Shown here piece after piece: positions 42,318-51,184 of a stretch of 64,000 nt of DNA. The position numbers and the translations under genes are program-made. The stretch is from assembly GCF_001545115.1 (NCBI RefSeq), contig NZ_FCNU01000007.1:478759-542758 (forward strand), given 5' to 3'. The first letter of the stretch is position 1, and every line of letters begins with the position of its first letter. The DNA comes from Candidatus Protochlamydia phocaeensis. GTDB lineage: Bacteria; Chlamydiota; Chlamydiia; Chlamydiales; Parachlamydiaceae. The notes below the pieces were generated by a model. It worked only from the letters and a program-made list of their open reading frames with translations. It was not told the origin of the DNA and made no database searches.

Positions 42318-43883
42318 TTAAGAAGACACCTTAATTGGCTGAAGAGGAACATCTTCAGTAGATTTCGTCACTGTCTCGCCTATCTCTTCGCGCCCTTGTT
42401 CGCCAATCAATGCGGCAAATTGCTTGCCCAACGAGCGGACAGCCAAGATCCAGAGGCCGATGACAATCATTAAAATGACAGCCACATAAGGGGCGCTTGC
42501 ACTGACTGTGGCAAAGATCATCAGTAGGCCTTGGTGAATTAGAGATCCGCCAGACTTGCCCAGACGCGATCCGACACCATCTATGACTGCCTTTCCCTTC
42601 AATTTGCATTCATGACTTAAAGGAATAAAGGTCATCTCGCGGGTTGAATCAAAAACAGAGTACTTACACGCTTTGCTCATGCACACTTGAGCGGCTCCAA
42701 AAAAGACGGCTATCGCCAGAGGAGTAGTCCCCATTAAGCTCATGACAGGCTCTGATAGATCGTGACGGAACAGCATAAAGGCAAAAAAGCCGGCGCTTGT
42801 GATCAGCATAATGACAGGGGTAATTAAAGCCGTGCGAGTCCAGCCAAAGCGAGCGATCAATTGCGACATAAAGAGCGAGGTGAAGGTAGCAATGATCCCG
42901 ACAGCCGATGTCATGGAATTCATATAGCGGCTATATTCAACAGTAGAGGAATAAAGCTGTCTTAACTGATCTTTCCAGACAATTTCTACCAAGTTAATGA
43001 CAAGATTATAAGAGATCACTAAAGCGGCAATACAGAGCAAGTATTTAGAATTGGATAAATAAATCAAGCTTTCGCGCATAGACAGCTTTTTCTTAGGCCC
43101 TTTAACAGGTGCCTTCTCATCAGTATTGGAATCATGGAGGGCATTAAAGCTTTCGCCTACTAAGACATGCTTATTCATCCAGCGGAAAATCATCATGGTT
43201 ACACAACCACACAGGATAATTGCCAAAACAAGAATGTTAAGCGTCTGCTCCCAGCTTTGATCATTGGTCAACAAATTGGCCACTACGCCTGCAATAATCC
43301 CGGCAAAGCTGGCCACGACCCCTAGCATGCTATAAAAACGGCGCGCTTCCTTAATGCGCGTGATTTCATTGGCGAATCCCCAGAATAAAACGGTCAAAAC
43401 AATGCTTCCCCATAATTCGCAAACCACATAGAAGATTGTGAACGACCAATTGCGGAACATGGCGATCAGCCCTTTAAAGCCCGCAGGTAAAACCGTCTCC
43501 AAATAATCGGATAATTGATGCGGATGCAAAACATCGCGAAGAGGATAAAAAATATAAGTAAAAATGGCAAAGAAAAGCAAAAATCCAGAAATAATGATAT
43601 AAAAGACTTTTTCTTGGCTGAAGCGGTTGGATAGCTTAGTAAATACCAACGTAATGAGGACGGCCATGGGCAGAAGAACCCAAACTTTGATAAACGGAAT
43701 AACTTCAGCTCCCGAAGACTTTGCCGTGATAACCACAGCATCTTTAACGTTTCGTAGAATGCTATAATTGAAACAAATCAAAAATAGCATCAACATCATT
43801 GGAACAACTTTTTTGATTTCATGCCGGTAAATGGGCCAGAAAAAAGCTCTCATTTTACCGAATTCAGACTCAGGAATGGACAT
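42318..43883 (-). CDS. Nucleotide transporter of the ATP/ADP translocase family
   Basis: 521 residues and about 11-12 membrane helices. It starts with FGKMRAFFWPIYRHEIKKVV and has NYSILRNVKDAVVITAKSSG followed by AEVIPFIKVW, then EITRIKEARRFYSMLGVVAS and the conserved end SRLGKSGGSLIHQGLL. The SSGAEVIPFIKVW segment is closer to the Npt2-type members that import nucleotides by proton symport than to the ATP/ADP exchanger, but the substrate cannot be decided here. It lacks the extra loop residues seen in the neighbour at 44001. It is convergent with the PP2C-like gene, and a second terminator separates it from the upstream transporter. It is the source of the fragment at 39330-39712. Confidence 0.88.
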   Translation of the reverse strand: MSIPESEFGKMRAFFWPIYRHEIKKVVPMMLMLFLICFNYSILRNVKDAVVITAKSSGAEVIPFIKVWVLLPMAVLITLVFTKLSNRFSQEKVFYIIISGFLLFFAIFTYIFYPLRDVLHPHQLSDYLETVLPAGFKGLIAMFRNWSFTIFYVVCELWGSIVLTVLFWGFANEITRIKEARRFYSMLGVVASFAGIIAGVVANLLTNDQSWEQTLNILVLAIILCGCVTMMIFRWMNKHVLVGESFNALHDSNTDEKAPVKGPKKKLSMRESLIYLSNSKYLLCIAALVISYNLVINLVEIVWKDQLRQLYSSTVEYSRYMNSMTSAVGIIATFTSLFMSQLIARFGWTRTALITPVIMLITSAGFFAFMLFRHDLSEPVMSLMGTTPLAIAVFFGAAQVCMSKACKYSVFDSTREMTFIPLSHECKLKGKAVIDGVGSRLGKSGGSLIHQGLLMIFATVSASAPYVAVILMIVIGLWILAVRSLGKQFAALIGEQGREEIGETVTKSTEDVPLQPIKVSS

Positions 43884-43953
43884 TTAAAATCCTTTGTATA
43901 CCAAAAAGTATATCACAAATTCAAATAATTTTCAAATAATTAATAAAAAATAA

Positions 43954-43994
43954 AAAGCACTTTGACAATTAAAACATAATTATCAAAGCGCTTT
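43954..43994 (-). terminator. Terminator between the two tandem transporters
   Basis: AAAGCACTTTGACAAT pairs with ATTATCAAAGCGCTTT with two mismatches. On the minus strand it is followed by TTTTTATTTTTT. It ends the upstream transporter (44001-45623), so the two genes are probably separate transcripts. Confidence 0.7.
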
Positions 43995-44000
43995 AAATAA

Positions 44001-45623
44001 TTATACTGCTTGCTTTTCTTTCAAAAGGGTATGTTCAGATAATACATCTACTGTAGGTCTAATAGGCGTAATGGTAGGTATCGCTGCCGAATTTGCATTG
44101 TTTTCCAATTGTGCAGTCAATTCATTAAACTGTTTTCCTAACAAGCGAATTGCCACTACCCAAACGACAAGGACTGCCAACAATACGACTGCAACATAAG
44201 GGGCGCTTGTCGAGAGAGTTGAGAAGAGAAGAAGTAAGCTCTGATGAACAACAGATCCGCCCGATTTACCCAATCGCGAACAAACGCCGTCGATAGCGGC
44301 TTTGCCGATTAACTTTGATTCGGGACTTAAAGGGACAAAAGCCATTTCTTTAGTCGCATCAAAAACAGAATATTTGGCTCCTCGGCTTAAGACGTTTTGG
44401 GCAGACCCAAAGAAAACAACCAGAGCCAGCGGAGTAAAGCCGAGCAAAGAGACAACCATATCGGGCGAAACCCTTTTCATAAAGAAGAAGGTAAAAAATC
44501 CTATGCTTGTCAGCAGCAAGACCATGGGTGTGAGCAGAGCTGTAAACGTCCATCCAAATTTGCGAATCGCATTGCCTGAGACGAATAGAGAGCTTAAGGT
44601 CGCCACAACTCCAATGATAGATACAATGTGATTCATGTAGAGGGTATAATCACTGGGATTGGGATAAAGTTCTCGCACTTGGTGCTTCCAAATGACTTCG
44701 GTCAAATTGATAATCAAATTATAAGAGATGACAACGGCTGCGATGCAGAGAAGATATTTAGAGTGCAAGAGATAAGAAAGGCTTTGCCTTAAAGATAATT
44801 TTCCCTGCACTTCGCCTTCCGTTTTAACAGAAGACGGATCATAATAGCGCCTATCTGTCAATACTTCAACGTTCATCCAGCGGAAGAGAGCGAGTGCAAT
44901 TCCCCCTGCAATCAAAATAAGAGAAACCATTAAGATCAAAGATTGATGCCAAGGATCCTCGCCTAAGGGAAAACTCCCGCCTTGCCGCGTATAGTTGCAA
45001 CAATAAACAGAGGCCTGCCCTGCAAAAATTCCTGAAAAATTCGCACCTACACCAAATAATCCATAAAAGCGCTTCGCTTCGCTAATCTTGGTGACTTGAT
45101 TGGCAAATCCCCAAAATAACACAAATAAAACAGAGCTTCCCCATAGTTCGGACATGACGTAAAAAATCGTAAATGTCCAGTAGCGAAACATCGCTACAAA
45201 ACCCTTAAATCCCATCGGAAGAAGAGTCTCTAATTTATCGGCTGTGGCATGAGGATGAATAAAATCCCGGATAGGATAAAGAACAAAAGTAAATACAAAG
45301 AAATAAGCTAAAAAGATTGAAATAATAATGTAGAAGACTTTTTCTCTTGGCAAACGATTGGAAAGCCAAGTAAACAGAAGCGTCATTAAAATAGCGCCGG
45401 GAAACATTGCCCATACTTTGACAAAGGGAATAACCTCGGCTCCAGATGACTTAGCTGTAATAAGAAGAGAATCTTTTAAAGTTCTTAGAACGTTGTAATC
45501 AAAGGAAATAAAGAAAAAAATAAACAACATTGGGATGAGTTTTTTAAGCTCATAGTGATGAACGGGCCATAAATAGCTCCGCCACGGACTAAATTCAGGG
45601 GACGCCGTTGGTGTCTCTGACAT
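44001..45623 (-). CDS. Nucleotide transporter of the ATP/ADP translocase family
   Basis: 540 residues, same family as its downstream neighbour (shared RTLKDSLLITAKSSGAEVIP, FANQVTKISEAKRFYGLFGV and SRLGKSGGSVVHQSLL), but with a longer C-terminal tail (NSAAIPTITPIRPTVDVLSE) and an insert around 205-225 (YCCNYTRQGGSFPLGED). About 11-12 membrane helices. It would move nucleotides or NAD across the bacterial membrane from the host. It starts MSETPTASPEFSPWRSYLWP. Substrate specificity within the family is known to be diverse in these organisms, so no substrate is assigned. Confidence 0.88.
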   Translation of the reverse strand: MSETPTASPEFSPWRSYLWPVHHYELKKLIPMLFIFFFISFDYNVLRTLKDSLLITAKSSGAEVIPFVKVWAMFPGAILMTLLFTWLSNRLPREKVFYIIISIFLAYFFVFTFVLYPIRDFIHPHATADKLETLLPMGFKGFVAMFRYWTFTIFYVMSELWGSSVLFVLFWGFANQVTKISEAKRFYGLFGVGANFSGIFAGQASVYCCNYTRQGGSFPLGEDPWHQSLILMVSLILIAGGIALALFRWMNVEVLTDRRYYDPSSVKTEGEVQGKLSLRQSLSYLLHSKYLLCIAAVVISYNLIINLTEVIWKHQVRELYPNPSDYTLYMNHIVSIIGVVATLSSLFVSGNAIRKFGWTFTALLTPMVLLLTSIGFFTFFFMKRVSPDMVVSLLGFTPLALVVFFGSAQNVLSRGAKYSVFDATKEMAFVPLSPESKLIGKAAIDGVCSRLGKSGGSVVHQSLLLLFSTLSTSAPYVAVVLLAVLVVWVVAIRLLGKQFNELTAQLENNANSAAIPTITPIRPTVDVLSEHTLLKEKQAV

Positions 45624-46091
45624 GTCAACCTTTCCCTATATTAAGATCGGTAAACTTTTTATCATTTATCTCTATCCCTTGATAGCTTTTAGAAGCACCT
45701 TAGTTAAAAATAACGTAAAGCAAGCGGAGAACAATGAGGGAAGCCAAGAGAAGCAGAGTCGAATTTTAAGGTGATTCATATCATTCAACTTACGCAAGCC
45801 TCGAAAAATTGAGAGTCTTTTAATAATCATTTAAAAAACCTTAGAAGCTAATAGGTATAAGCTTTTGCTTCTATTTAATCAAGATCTTTCTCAAAATCTT
45901 TTAAGAATGGATTAGGTTCTTTTTAAGTTTAAAAAATTATAATACACCCCCTATTAATTTTACAATAACTTTATTGTTTCTTTGCCTTTTTATAACTATT
46001 TATTTCTAGTCCTTGAACGCTGTATGAAAAATTCCATTTAATCTATATGTGAGATTTCTTCTAAGGCACATCTTCAGTTAGGAAGGGGCTC
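45624..46091. other. 470-base intergenic region
   Basis: Non-coding and AT-rich. A weak, degenerate trace of the palindromic repeat arm is present at about 45830-45860 (TTAAAAAACCTTAGAAGC then TAATAGG). Nothing else was recognised. Confidence 0.5.
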
Positions 46092-47315
46092 TTATTTAGT
46101 TGTCTTTGCAGTCGCTTGTTTATCTGTTAACGCCTCAACTCCCGGTAACTTACCAAATTCAATGTACTCCAAGGACGCTCCTCCTCCCGTAGAAATATGA
46201 CTCATCCGATCAGCTACTCCCGCCTGTTCAACAGCAGCAACCGAATCTCCACCTCCGACAATGGTTGTTGCCGATAAATTGGCCATTGCCTTGGCTATTT
46301 CTTGCGTTCCTTTAGCAAAAGGCGGACATTCGAATATACCCAAAGGGCCGTTCCAAAAAATTGTTGCTGCTTTGTTTAATTCGCTTATATAACGCTGAAT
46401 TGTTTCAGGACCTATATCGACTCCCTGATATCCCTCCGGAATGCCCTCTTGGACTCGTACAATTCTCGTCTCAGCCTGAGGATCAATTTGGCGCGCAATA
46501 ACCACATCGGTGGGAAGCAAAATGCGGCAGCGCGATTGCGTATCGACTTCTAATAGCTCGCGGGCAACATTAATAAAATCCTCTTCGTAAAGCGAATCTC
46601 CAATGGGAATATTTTCTGATTTAAAAAAGGTATAGGCCATGGCTCCCCCGATTAAAAGGACGTCGGCCTTCTGAATGAACGCTTCAATTACTTTGAATTT
46701 GGTAGAAATTTTAGCTCCGCCCAGAACGGCGCAAAATGGCCTGCGAGGATTCAGCAGAGTGGATCCTAGATAGGCTATCTCCTTCTCCATTAAAAAACCG
46801 GCAGCTGCTCGCCCGGGAAAGAATTGTGCGATAGTTGTGGTAGAGGCATGCGCTCGATGAGCACTTCCAAAAGCATCATTTACATATACCTCTCCCAGTT
46901 CCGATAAAGCGCTGGCAAAGGTCGGTTCTTCCTCTGGCTTTTCTTCGCCTTTATGAAAACGCAAATTCTCTAATAAAAGCACATCGCCCGGTTGAAGATC
47001 ATGCGCCATCTTTTCAACTGTTGGACCACAGCAATCAGGGGCCATTTGGACCGGCCGCTTTAGAAGCTCTGATAAGCGTTTCGCACAAGGAGCTAGCGAA
47101 AACTGTGGATCAGGCTTGCCCTTCGGACGGCCTAAATGACTCATTAAAATAGCCGATCCACCTTGGTTCAAAACATATTGAATCGTTGGTAAGGATGCCC
47201 GAATCCGCGTATCATCTGTAATAGTCCCATTTTCCAAAGGCACATTAAAATCTACGCGAATCAATACCTTTTTGCCTGCTAAATCTAAATCTTTGATGGA
47301 AAGCTTTTGCGCCAT
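46092..47315 (-). CDS. pgk: Phosphoglycerate kinase
   Basis: 407 residues from ATG 47315 (MAQKLSIKDLDLAGKKVLIR). A TTG 36 bases upstream would add 12 unusual residues. It has the complete family pattern: LIRVDFNVPLENG, LMSHLGRPKGKP, VNDAFGSAHRAHAST, GGAKISTKFKVIEA, GPLGIFE and the nucleotide-site GGGDSVAAVEQAG near 360. It catalyses 1,3-bisphosphoglycerate + ADP to 3-phosphoglycerate + ATP in cytoplasmic glycolysis. It is normal in length and single-gene in layout. The upstream gap contains no other gene. Confidence 0.95.
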   Translation of the reverse strand: MAQKLSIKDLDLAGKKVLIRVDFNVPLENGTITDDTRIRASLPTIQYVLNQGGSAILMSHLGRPKGKPDPQFSLAPCAKRLSELLKRPVQMAPDCCGPTVEKMAHDLQPGDVLLLENLRFHKGEEKPEEEPTFASALSELGEVYVNDAFGSAHRAHASTTTIAQFFPGRAAAGFLMEKEIAYLGSTLLNPRRPFCAVLGGAKISTKFKVIEAFIQKADVLLIGGAMAYTFFKSENIPIGDSLYEEDFINVARELLEVDTQSRCRILLPTDVVIARQIDPQAETRIVRVQEGIPEGYQGVDIGPETIQRYISELNKAATIFWNGPLGIFECPPFAKGTQEIAKAMANLSATTIVGGGDSVAAVEQAGVADRMSHISTGGGASLEYIEFGKLPGVEALTDKQATAKTTK

Positions 47316-47752
47316 GCTTGACCCTCGGATGTTAAAGGAGAGCTGCTCCAAGCCTTTCAGGATTGCTAAAAGTCAGCTCAAAACCTTTATGAAATGAAAG
47401 GAAGTCTCATTCATAACTCAACGCTTCAAGCCTGTCAAGTTTTATCATTTTTTTTGTTAACTTCTTATTCTTAGGCTTTTAATCCAAAATTTAAGATCCA
47501 AATCTTTGGTTGTAAACCACCTAAAATTTTAAAATTTCTTCAACTTTAAGGGGACGCCCGCGCTTAATGACCTTGATTTGCGTCCTTCAGCCTTAGCCCA
47601 TTAGCCATTCGCTCATAGTCTCTAAATAGAGATTTCTTTTACAAGCAATGATAAAATACCTATCATTATCAGTGAAAGCTCTCTAATGACTACAAAGCGC
47701 TTTCTCATTCATTTTATTAATCAAATAATCTTAAACGTGGTCTTATGCGGCT
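47316..47752. other. Intergenic region between pgk and pdxH
   Basis: About 440 bases separating two divergent genes, so it should contain both promoters. It is AT-rich. I see a small hairpin (TCTCTAAATAGAGA near 47619) but no clear operator or repeat. Confidence 0.5.
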
Positions 47753-48388
47753 ATGCTAGATATTCATAAATTAAGGCAAGACTATCAATTGCGTTCCTTG
47801 GATTTACCCGACCTTGATCCTGATCCCATTAAGCAATTTGAACAATGGTTTCAGGAGGCTTTACACGCCCATGTACTGGAACCCAATGCCATGACTCTGG
47901 CCACAGCCTCTCTTCAAGCCGCTCCTTCTTGCCGTACAATGCTGCTAAAAGCCATTGATACGGGTTTTATTTTTTTTACAAATTATGAAAGCCGAAAAGG
48001 AAGGGAGCTTGATGAAAATCCCCAAGCCAGCCTAGGCTTTCTTTGGAAAGAATTGGAAAGGCAAGTCATCATTGAAGGATGCGCCGAAAAGCTTTCCCGC
48101 CAAGAATCCGAAAGGTATTTCCTTTCTCGTCCTCGTGGCAGCCAGCTAGGCGCTTGGGCTTCCCATCAAAGCCAGGTTATTCCTTCCCGCTCTGCTTTAG
48201 AAGAAGCCTTTGAACATGTAAACAAGGAATATGAAGGCAAAATCATTCCTCTTCCTCCCTACTGGGGCGGCTATCGCCTATTGCCAAAACGTTTTGAATT
48301 TTGGCAAGGCCGCCACAATCGCTTGCATGATCGCCTGAGCTACAAACTTATCAATCAAATTTGGACAATTGAACGACTGGCCCCTTAG
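47753..48388 (+). CDS. pdxH: Pyridoxamine/pyridoxine 5'-phosphate oxidase
   Basis: 211 residues. FMN-dependent enzyme that oxidises pyridoxine- or pyridoxamine-5'-phosphate to PLP. The family motifs are all present: NAMTLATASLQAAPSCRTML, FFTNYESRKGRELDENPQAS, LFW-like FLWKELERQVIIEG, YFLSRPRGSQLGAWAS, PYWGGYRLLPKRFEFWQGRH and a C-terminal NRLHDRLSY near 188. Length is that of E. coli PdxH. With pdxS and pdxT five kilobases away the organism keeps both de novo synthesis and salvage of vitamin B6. No ribosome site is obvious before ATG 47753. Confidence 0.94.
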   Translation: MLDIHKLRQDYQLRSLDLPDLDPDPIKQFEQWFQEALHAHVLEPNAMTLATASLQAAPSCRTMLLKAIDTGFIFFTNYESRKGRELDENPQASLGFLWKELERQVIIEGCAEKLSRQESERYFLSRPRGSQLGAWASHQSQVIPSRSALEEAFEHVNKEYEGKIIPLPPYWGGYRLLPKRFEFWQGRHNRLHDRLSYKLINQIWTIERLAP

Positions 48389-48409
48389 GCGTATTCCTAA
48401 ATTGCCAAA

Positions 48410-48510
48410 GGCTTAGAGAGGCATTAAAACTACTACTAACCTAGATTCAAGTTCTTTTCACTAAGAAGCGATAGGAGAAAGCGGGCAATATTCACCCGCT
48501 ATTGTCCGCT
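48410..48510. repeat. Palindromic intergenic repeat after pdxH
   Basis: The left arm is complete: TTAGAGAGGCATTAAAACTA, then CTAACCTAGATTCAAG and TTCTTTTCACTAAGAAGCG. The centre is AGCGGGCAATATTCACCCGCT. The right arm is weak or lost; the sequence runs into a second palindrome at 48540. Confidence 0.68.
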
Positions 48511-48539
48511 TTCTTGTCTCCTTTTCAATTTCCCATTTA

Positions 48540-48659
48540 TTAACCCGCGTTTGGAGGTTTTTTCCCCTTTCGACTGACGCAAAAGCGCTTGCCATTTGTT
48601 CATCTCCGCGGCTTTGACGCAGTCGAAAGAGCAAAAAAAACTCCAAACTCAAGTTATTA
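48540..48659. repeat. Second-family palindrome (arm CTCCAAAC...AGTTATTA)
   Basis: The left arm (48540-48588) and right arm (48608-48659) are complementary over about 45 bases with few mismatches: right AAAAAAACTCCAAACTCAAG then TTATTA, against the complement of TTTGGAGGTTTTTTCCCC. The stem continues through CTTTCGACTG / CAGTCGAAAG and GCAAAAGC / GCTTTGAC. A weaker relative lies at 60148-60219. Confidence 0.7.
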
Positions 48660-48749
48660 CTAAAAATCAATTAAATTAATAAAATATTAACAAAAATTAA
48701 ATAAAATAAAAGGTGAATAGATAGATTATAATACAAAACAATAATTAAC

Positions 48750-50675
48750 ATGATTACTCCTTCTTTTAATTCAAAACCCGAGAAAGAAGACTCTCTCCCT
48801 GTTTCAGGAAAGAAGAATCAATATCAGGCTAAAGCGAAAGAAAGGCTTTATTATTTAAATAAAATTAAGCATCTCTTCAGCGATTCATTACGGAATTCGA
48901 GTGTTAGTCATTCCTGGATGGGGCAATCGGGAGGTTTAGAACCCGAACTAGATGCTTCGCTTTTCTTGCCTGCGAAGGAGTCCCCTATTCTCCTGACTGG
49001 AAATGTGCCACCGGTTCAAGATCTCATTTCAAACATGCAGTCCAAAATAAGCGCGCATGTTCAATTCATGCTAGAGACAGTCCGCACTAGCCAGCTGGCC
49101 AAGCGATTAAATGCAGCTCATGAGCTTGATCCGGCTTTCCTTTGCTCCGATGAAGAAGAAAAAGCGTTGAATCCTCTTCTTGATCAGGAATTGCAAAAAG
49201 CAGAGCCATTTGATCTTGCCGCTTTTTTAATCGGCCCACAGGCAGCGTCGAAGGAAGCGGCGGCGGCAAATGAGTTAATTCTCGACCAAGCGATTTCCTT
49301 TATCCAGAATCAAGTGAGGGAACTGAGGCAAAAAGACAACCTTCCTCCCGAGAAAGCCTATAAAAAACTGATTGGAATGCTCGATAAATATGACGACCAT
49401 GCGAATGCGCAACATGCCCTTCAAGCCGATTTTGTTCCTCAAAGCACGTTTGTTTTGCGCTCAGCCCTTTTGCTTGCTAGCCAGCAAGAAGGCGTGAATC
49501 TTCAATCTTGGATGGTATATACCAAAAGCGGCAAGCCAGACTATAAACACTTATGGCCTTTTTTGGATAACTGGAAAAACTGGGTTCCCGAGGCTCAAGC
49601 CGCCATGGCCAAATTCTCTGAAATCACTCTTATTAAAGCTAAGCGCATGGCTGAAGTAAGTTTGGAAAGTAAAGTGATCTTATTGAAAGGCGGCTTCGGA
49701 GCAGGGAAAACCCGTTTGGCTAGTCAATTGATGGGAAAAAAAGCCGGAGGAGTAATCGCTCCCGATCTAGGCAAACGGGTTGTCAGACGGGCCATGGAAA
49801 CCGTGCCCCATGCCTCTGCTCACATTCAAGGCTCCCAGCTTGCCTATAAACTTTTTGACGAAATGATTGCTAAGCAGCAAGGCACAATCGTTTATGATTC
49901 TTCGCTAAGCCGAGCAGACGATGTCAAGAATTACCTGCAAAAATGCAAGGAAGCCGGCAAGAAAATGGTCATCTATGACGTCTGCCGGCACGACATGGCG
50001 CGGGTCCTTTCCGTCTTGAAGAGAGACGTAGGAGGGGACGATCCGCGCATTCCGCCAGATTTTATCATCCGGTCTGCGATTCAAGATAAACTCAATCGCG
50101 TTGAATGCATGAGAACCATTTTAGAAGACAAGACTAAAGAGGCAGCTCTTCAGCCCGAATATCACTTTATAGGCGGCGATAAAGAGGGATGGGATACGCA
50201 AGAAGTCCTCATCTTAAGCTCCAATGGAGATATTCAGCTTAAACAGCCAGAGGCTAAGGACAGGCTTCTCCTAGAAGGCATTAAGCTAGAAGATAATAAA
50301 CTGACTTTTTTGTCGAACGAAGAAGAACTGGCTAACTATTTTCAAAGCCAATTTGAGCAACCCGTCAAAGAAGTCATGCAGCAGCTCTCCCTGATAGAAC
50401 AAGCTGCTCTTTTTACTGAGTTTCAAAGACGCAAGCTTCCTTTAAAGACCGGAGACATTTCGGACGCAACTAGTTTTTACGAAGCACTTCCGGCCTCCAT
50501 TCAAGCGGTCTTGCCTCAAAAAGCAGTGGAAGAAGCCTTTAGTTCTTTGACAAAAGAGAAGAGAGAAGCTTTTTTCAAATCGCTTAAGACAACTCCTGCT
50601 CTCTCTTACTTAGATCTTCCTTTACGAGCCGCTTTAATTATCCATCATAATTTGCAAAGAGATCCGTGGAAATAA
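48750..50675 (+). CDS. Zeta-toxin-like P-loop kinase domain protein, effector candidate
   Basis: 641 residues without signal peptide or membrane helix. The N-terminal 290 residues are helical and unrecognised. Residues about 305-480 resemble the zeta-toxin/polyphosphate-kinase-like P-loop fold: Walker A LKGGFGAGKTRLA (312-324), GTIVYDSSLSRADDVKNYLQ near 380, and KKMVIYDVCRHDMARVL near 410, then FIIRSAIQDKLNRVE. In zeta toxins this domain phosphorylates UDP-GlcNAc and poisons peptidoglycan synthesis. Here the long flanks and the lack of an antitoxin make a host-directed role possible. The C-terminal part (480-641) is helical. Its end overlaps the convergent gene 50634-51056 by 42 bases. Confidence 0.6.
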   Translation: MITPSFNSKPEKEDSLPVSGKKNQYQAKAKERLYYLNKIKHLFSDSLRNSSVSHSWMGQSGGLEPELDASLFLPAKESPILLTGNVPPVQDLISNMQSKISAHVQFMLETVRTSQLAKRLNAAHELDPAFLCSDEEEKALNPLLDQELQKAEPFDLAAFLIGPQAASKEAAAANELILDQAISFIQNQVRELRQKDNLPPEKAYKKLIGMLDKYDDHANAQHALQADFVPQSTFVLRSALLLASQQEGVNLQSWMVYTKSGKPDYKHLWPFLDNWKNWVPEAQAAMAKFSEITLIKAKRMAEVSLESKVILLKGGFGAGKTRLASQLMGKKAGGVIAPDLGKRVVRRAMETVPHASAHIQGSQLAYKLFDEMIAKQQGTIVYDSSLSRADDVKNYLQKCKEAGKKMVIYDVCRHDMARVLSVLKRDVGGDDPRIPPDFIIRSAIQDKLNRVECMRTILEDKTKEAALQPEYHFIGGDKEGWDTQEVLILSSNGDIQLKQPEAKDRLLLEGIKLEDNKLTFLSNEEELANYFQSQFEQPVKEVMQQLSLIEQAALFTEFQRRKLPLKTGDISDATSFYEALPASIQAVLPQKAVEEAFSSLTKEKREAFFKSLKTTPALSYLDLPLRAALIIHHNLQRDPWK

Positions 50676-51056
50676 CTCTTTCAATTCGTTAAAGATTCTG
50701 CCTTCTCCTGTTTTGATCCCCCATCCTTTCAGCCTAATTTGATAATACCCCTTCTTCATACTTTCTTCCCCAAATGGATCTTCTCGTTCATAGAGGGGCT
50801 GCAAGAGATACAAATAGGAAGCACTTTTAAGCAATGGCAGCGCTGTTTGATCAACTTTTTCGATCTTGGGCTTATTTGCCAGCTCTGAAAAAAGAATGCG
50901 GATATAGCCGAATTGCTTCACGCACTCTGCTTCTTCATCCACTGGAGGATAATGAAGCAAAGGAGAGTTTATTTTAATTTGTTTGGGAACTTCATCTAGA
51001 ATGCTTTGCAGTTCTTTAGAAAAGCTTGGATAGGTAGCAAAAAATAAAATATTCAT
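50634..51056 (-). CDS. Hypothetical protein, 140 residues
   Basis: I do not recognise this protein. It starts at ATG 51056 (MNILFFATYPSFSKELQSIL) and has no signal peptide. Hydrophobic and charged residues alternate as in a soluble alpha/beta domain (IRILFSELANKPKIEKV, ASYLYLLQPLYERED). A TTG two codons upstream is an alternative start. It overlaps the end of the zeta-toxin-like gene tail-to-tail by 42 bases and lies downstream of the glycosyltransferase gene behind a terminator-like hairpin. Composition resembles its neighbours, so it is likely real. Possible role: unknown. Confidence 0.55.
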   Translation of the reverse strand: MNILFFATYPSFSKELQSILDEVPKQIKINSPLLHYPPVDEEAECVKQFGYIRILFSELANKPKIEKVDQTALPLLKSASYLYLLQPLYEREDPFGEESMKKGYYQIRLKGWGIKTGEGRIFNELKELFPRISLQIMMDN

Positions 51057-51105
51057 GGACAACCTGTTACGTCTATTGAGAGTGAAGTGATTACATAGCT
51101 GTTTC

Positions 51106-51150
51106 TTTAATTCAAAACGGGCATTTCAAGCCTGCCCATTTTGAATTAAA
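51106..51150 (-). terminator. Terminator-like hairpin after the glycosyltransferase
   Basis: TTTAATTCAAAACGGGC (51106-51122) pairs with GCCCATTTTGAATTAAA (51134-51150) with one mismatch. On the minus strand it follows the glycosyltransferase stop by about 35 bases and precedes the next start. Confidence 0.6.
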
Positions 51151-51184
51151 AGCTTATTACGTAAGGAAATAGCGAGAAAGCAAA

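Noticed and set aside
48461..48670. 69-codon minus-strand frame after pdxH
   Set aside because: It lies entirely within the two palindromic repeats at 48410-48659.
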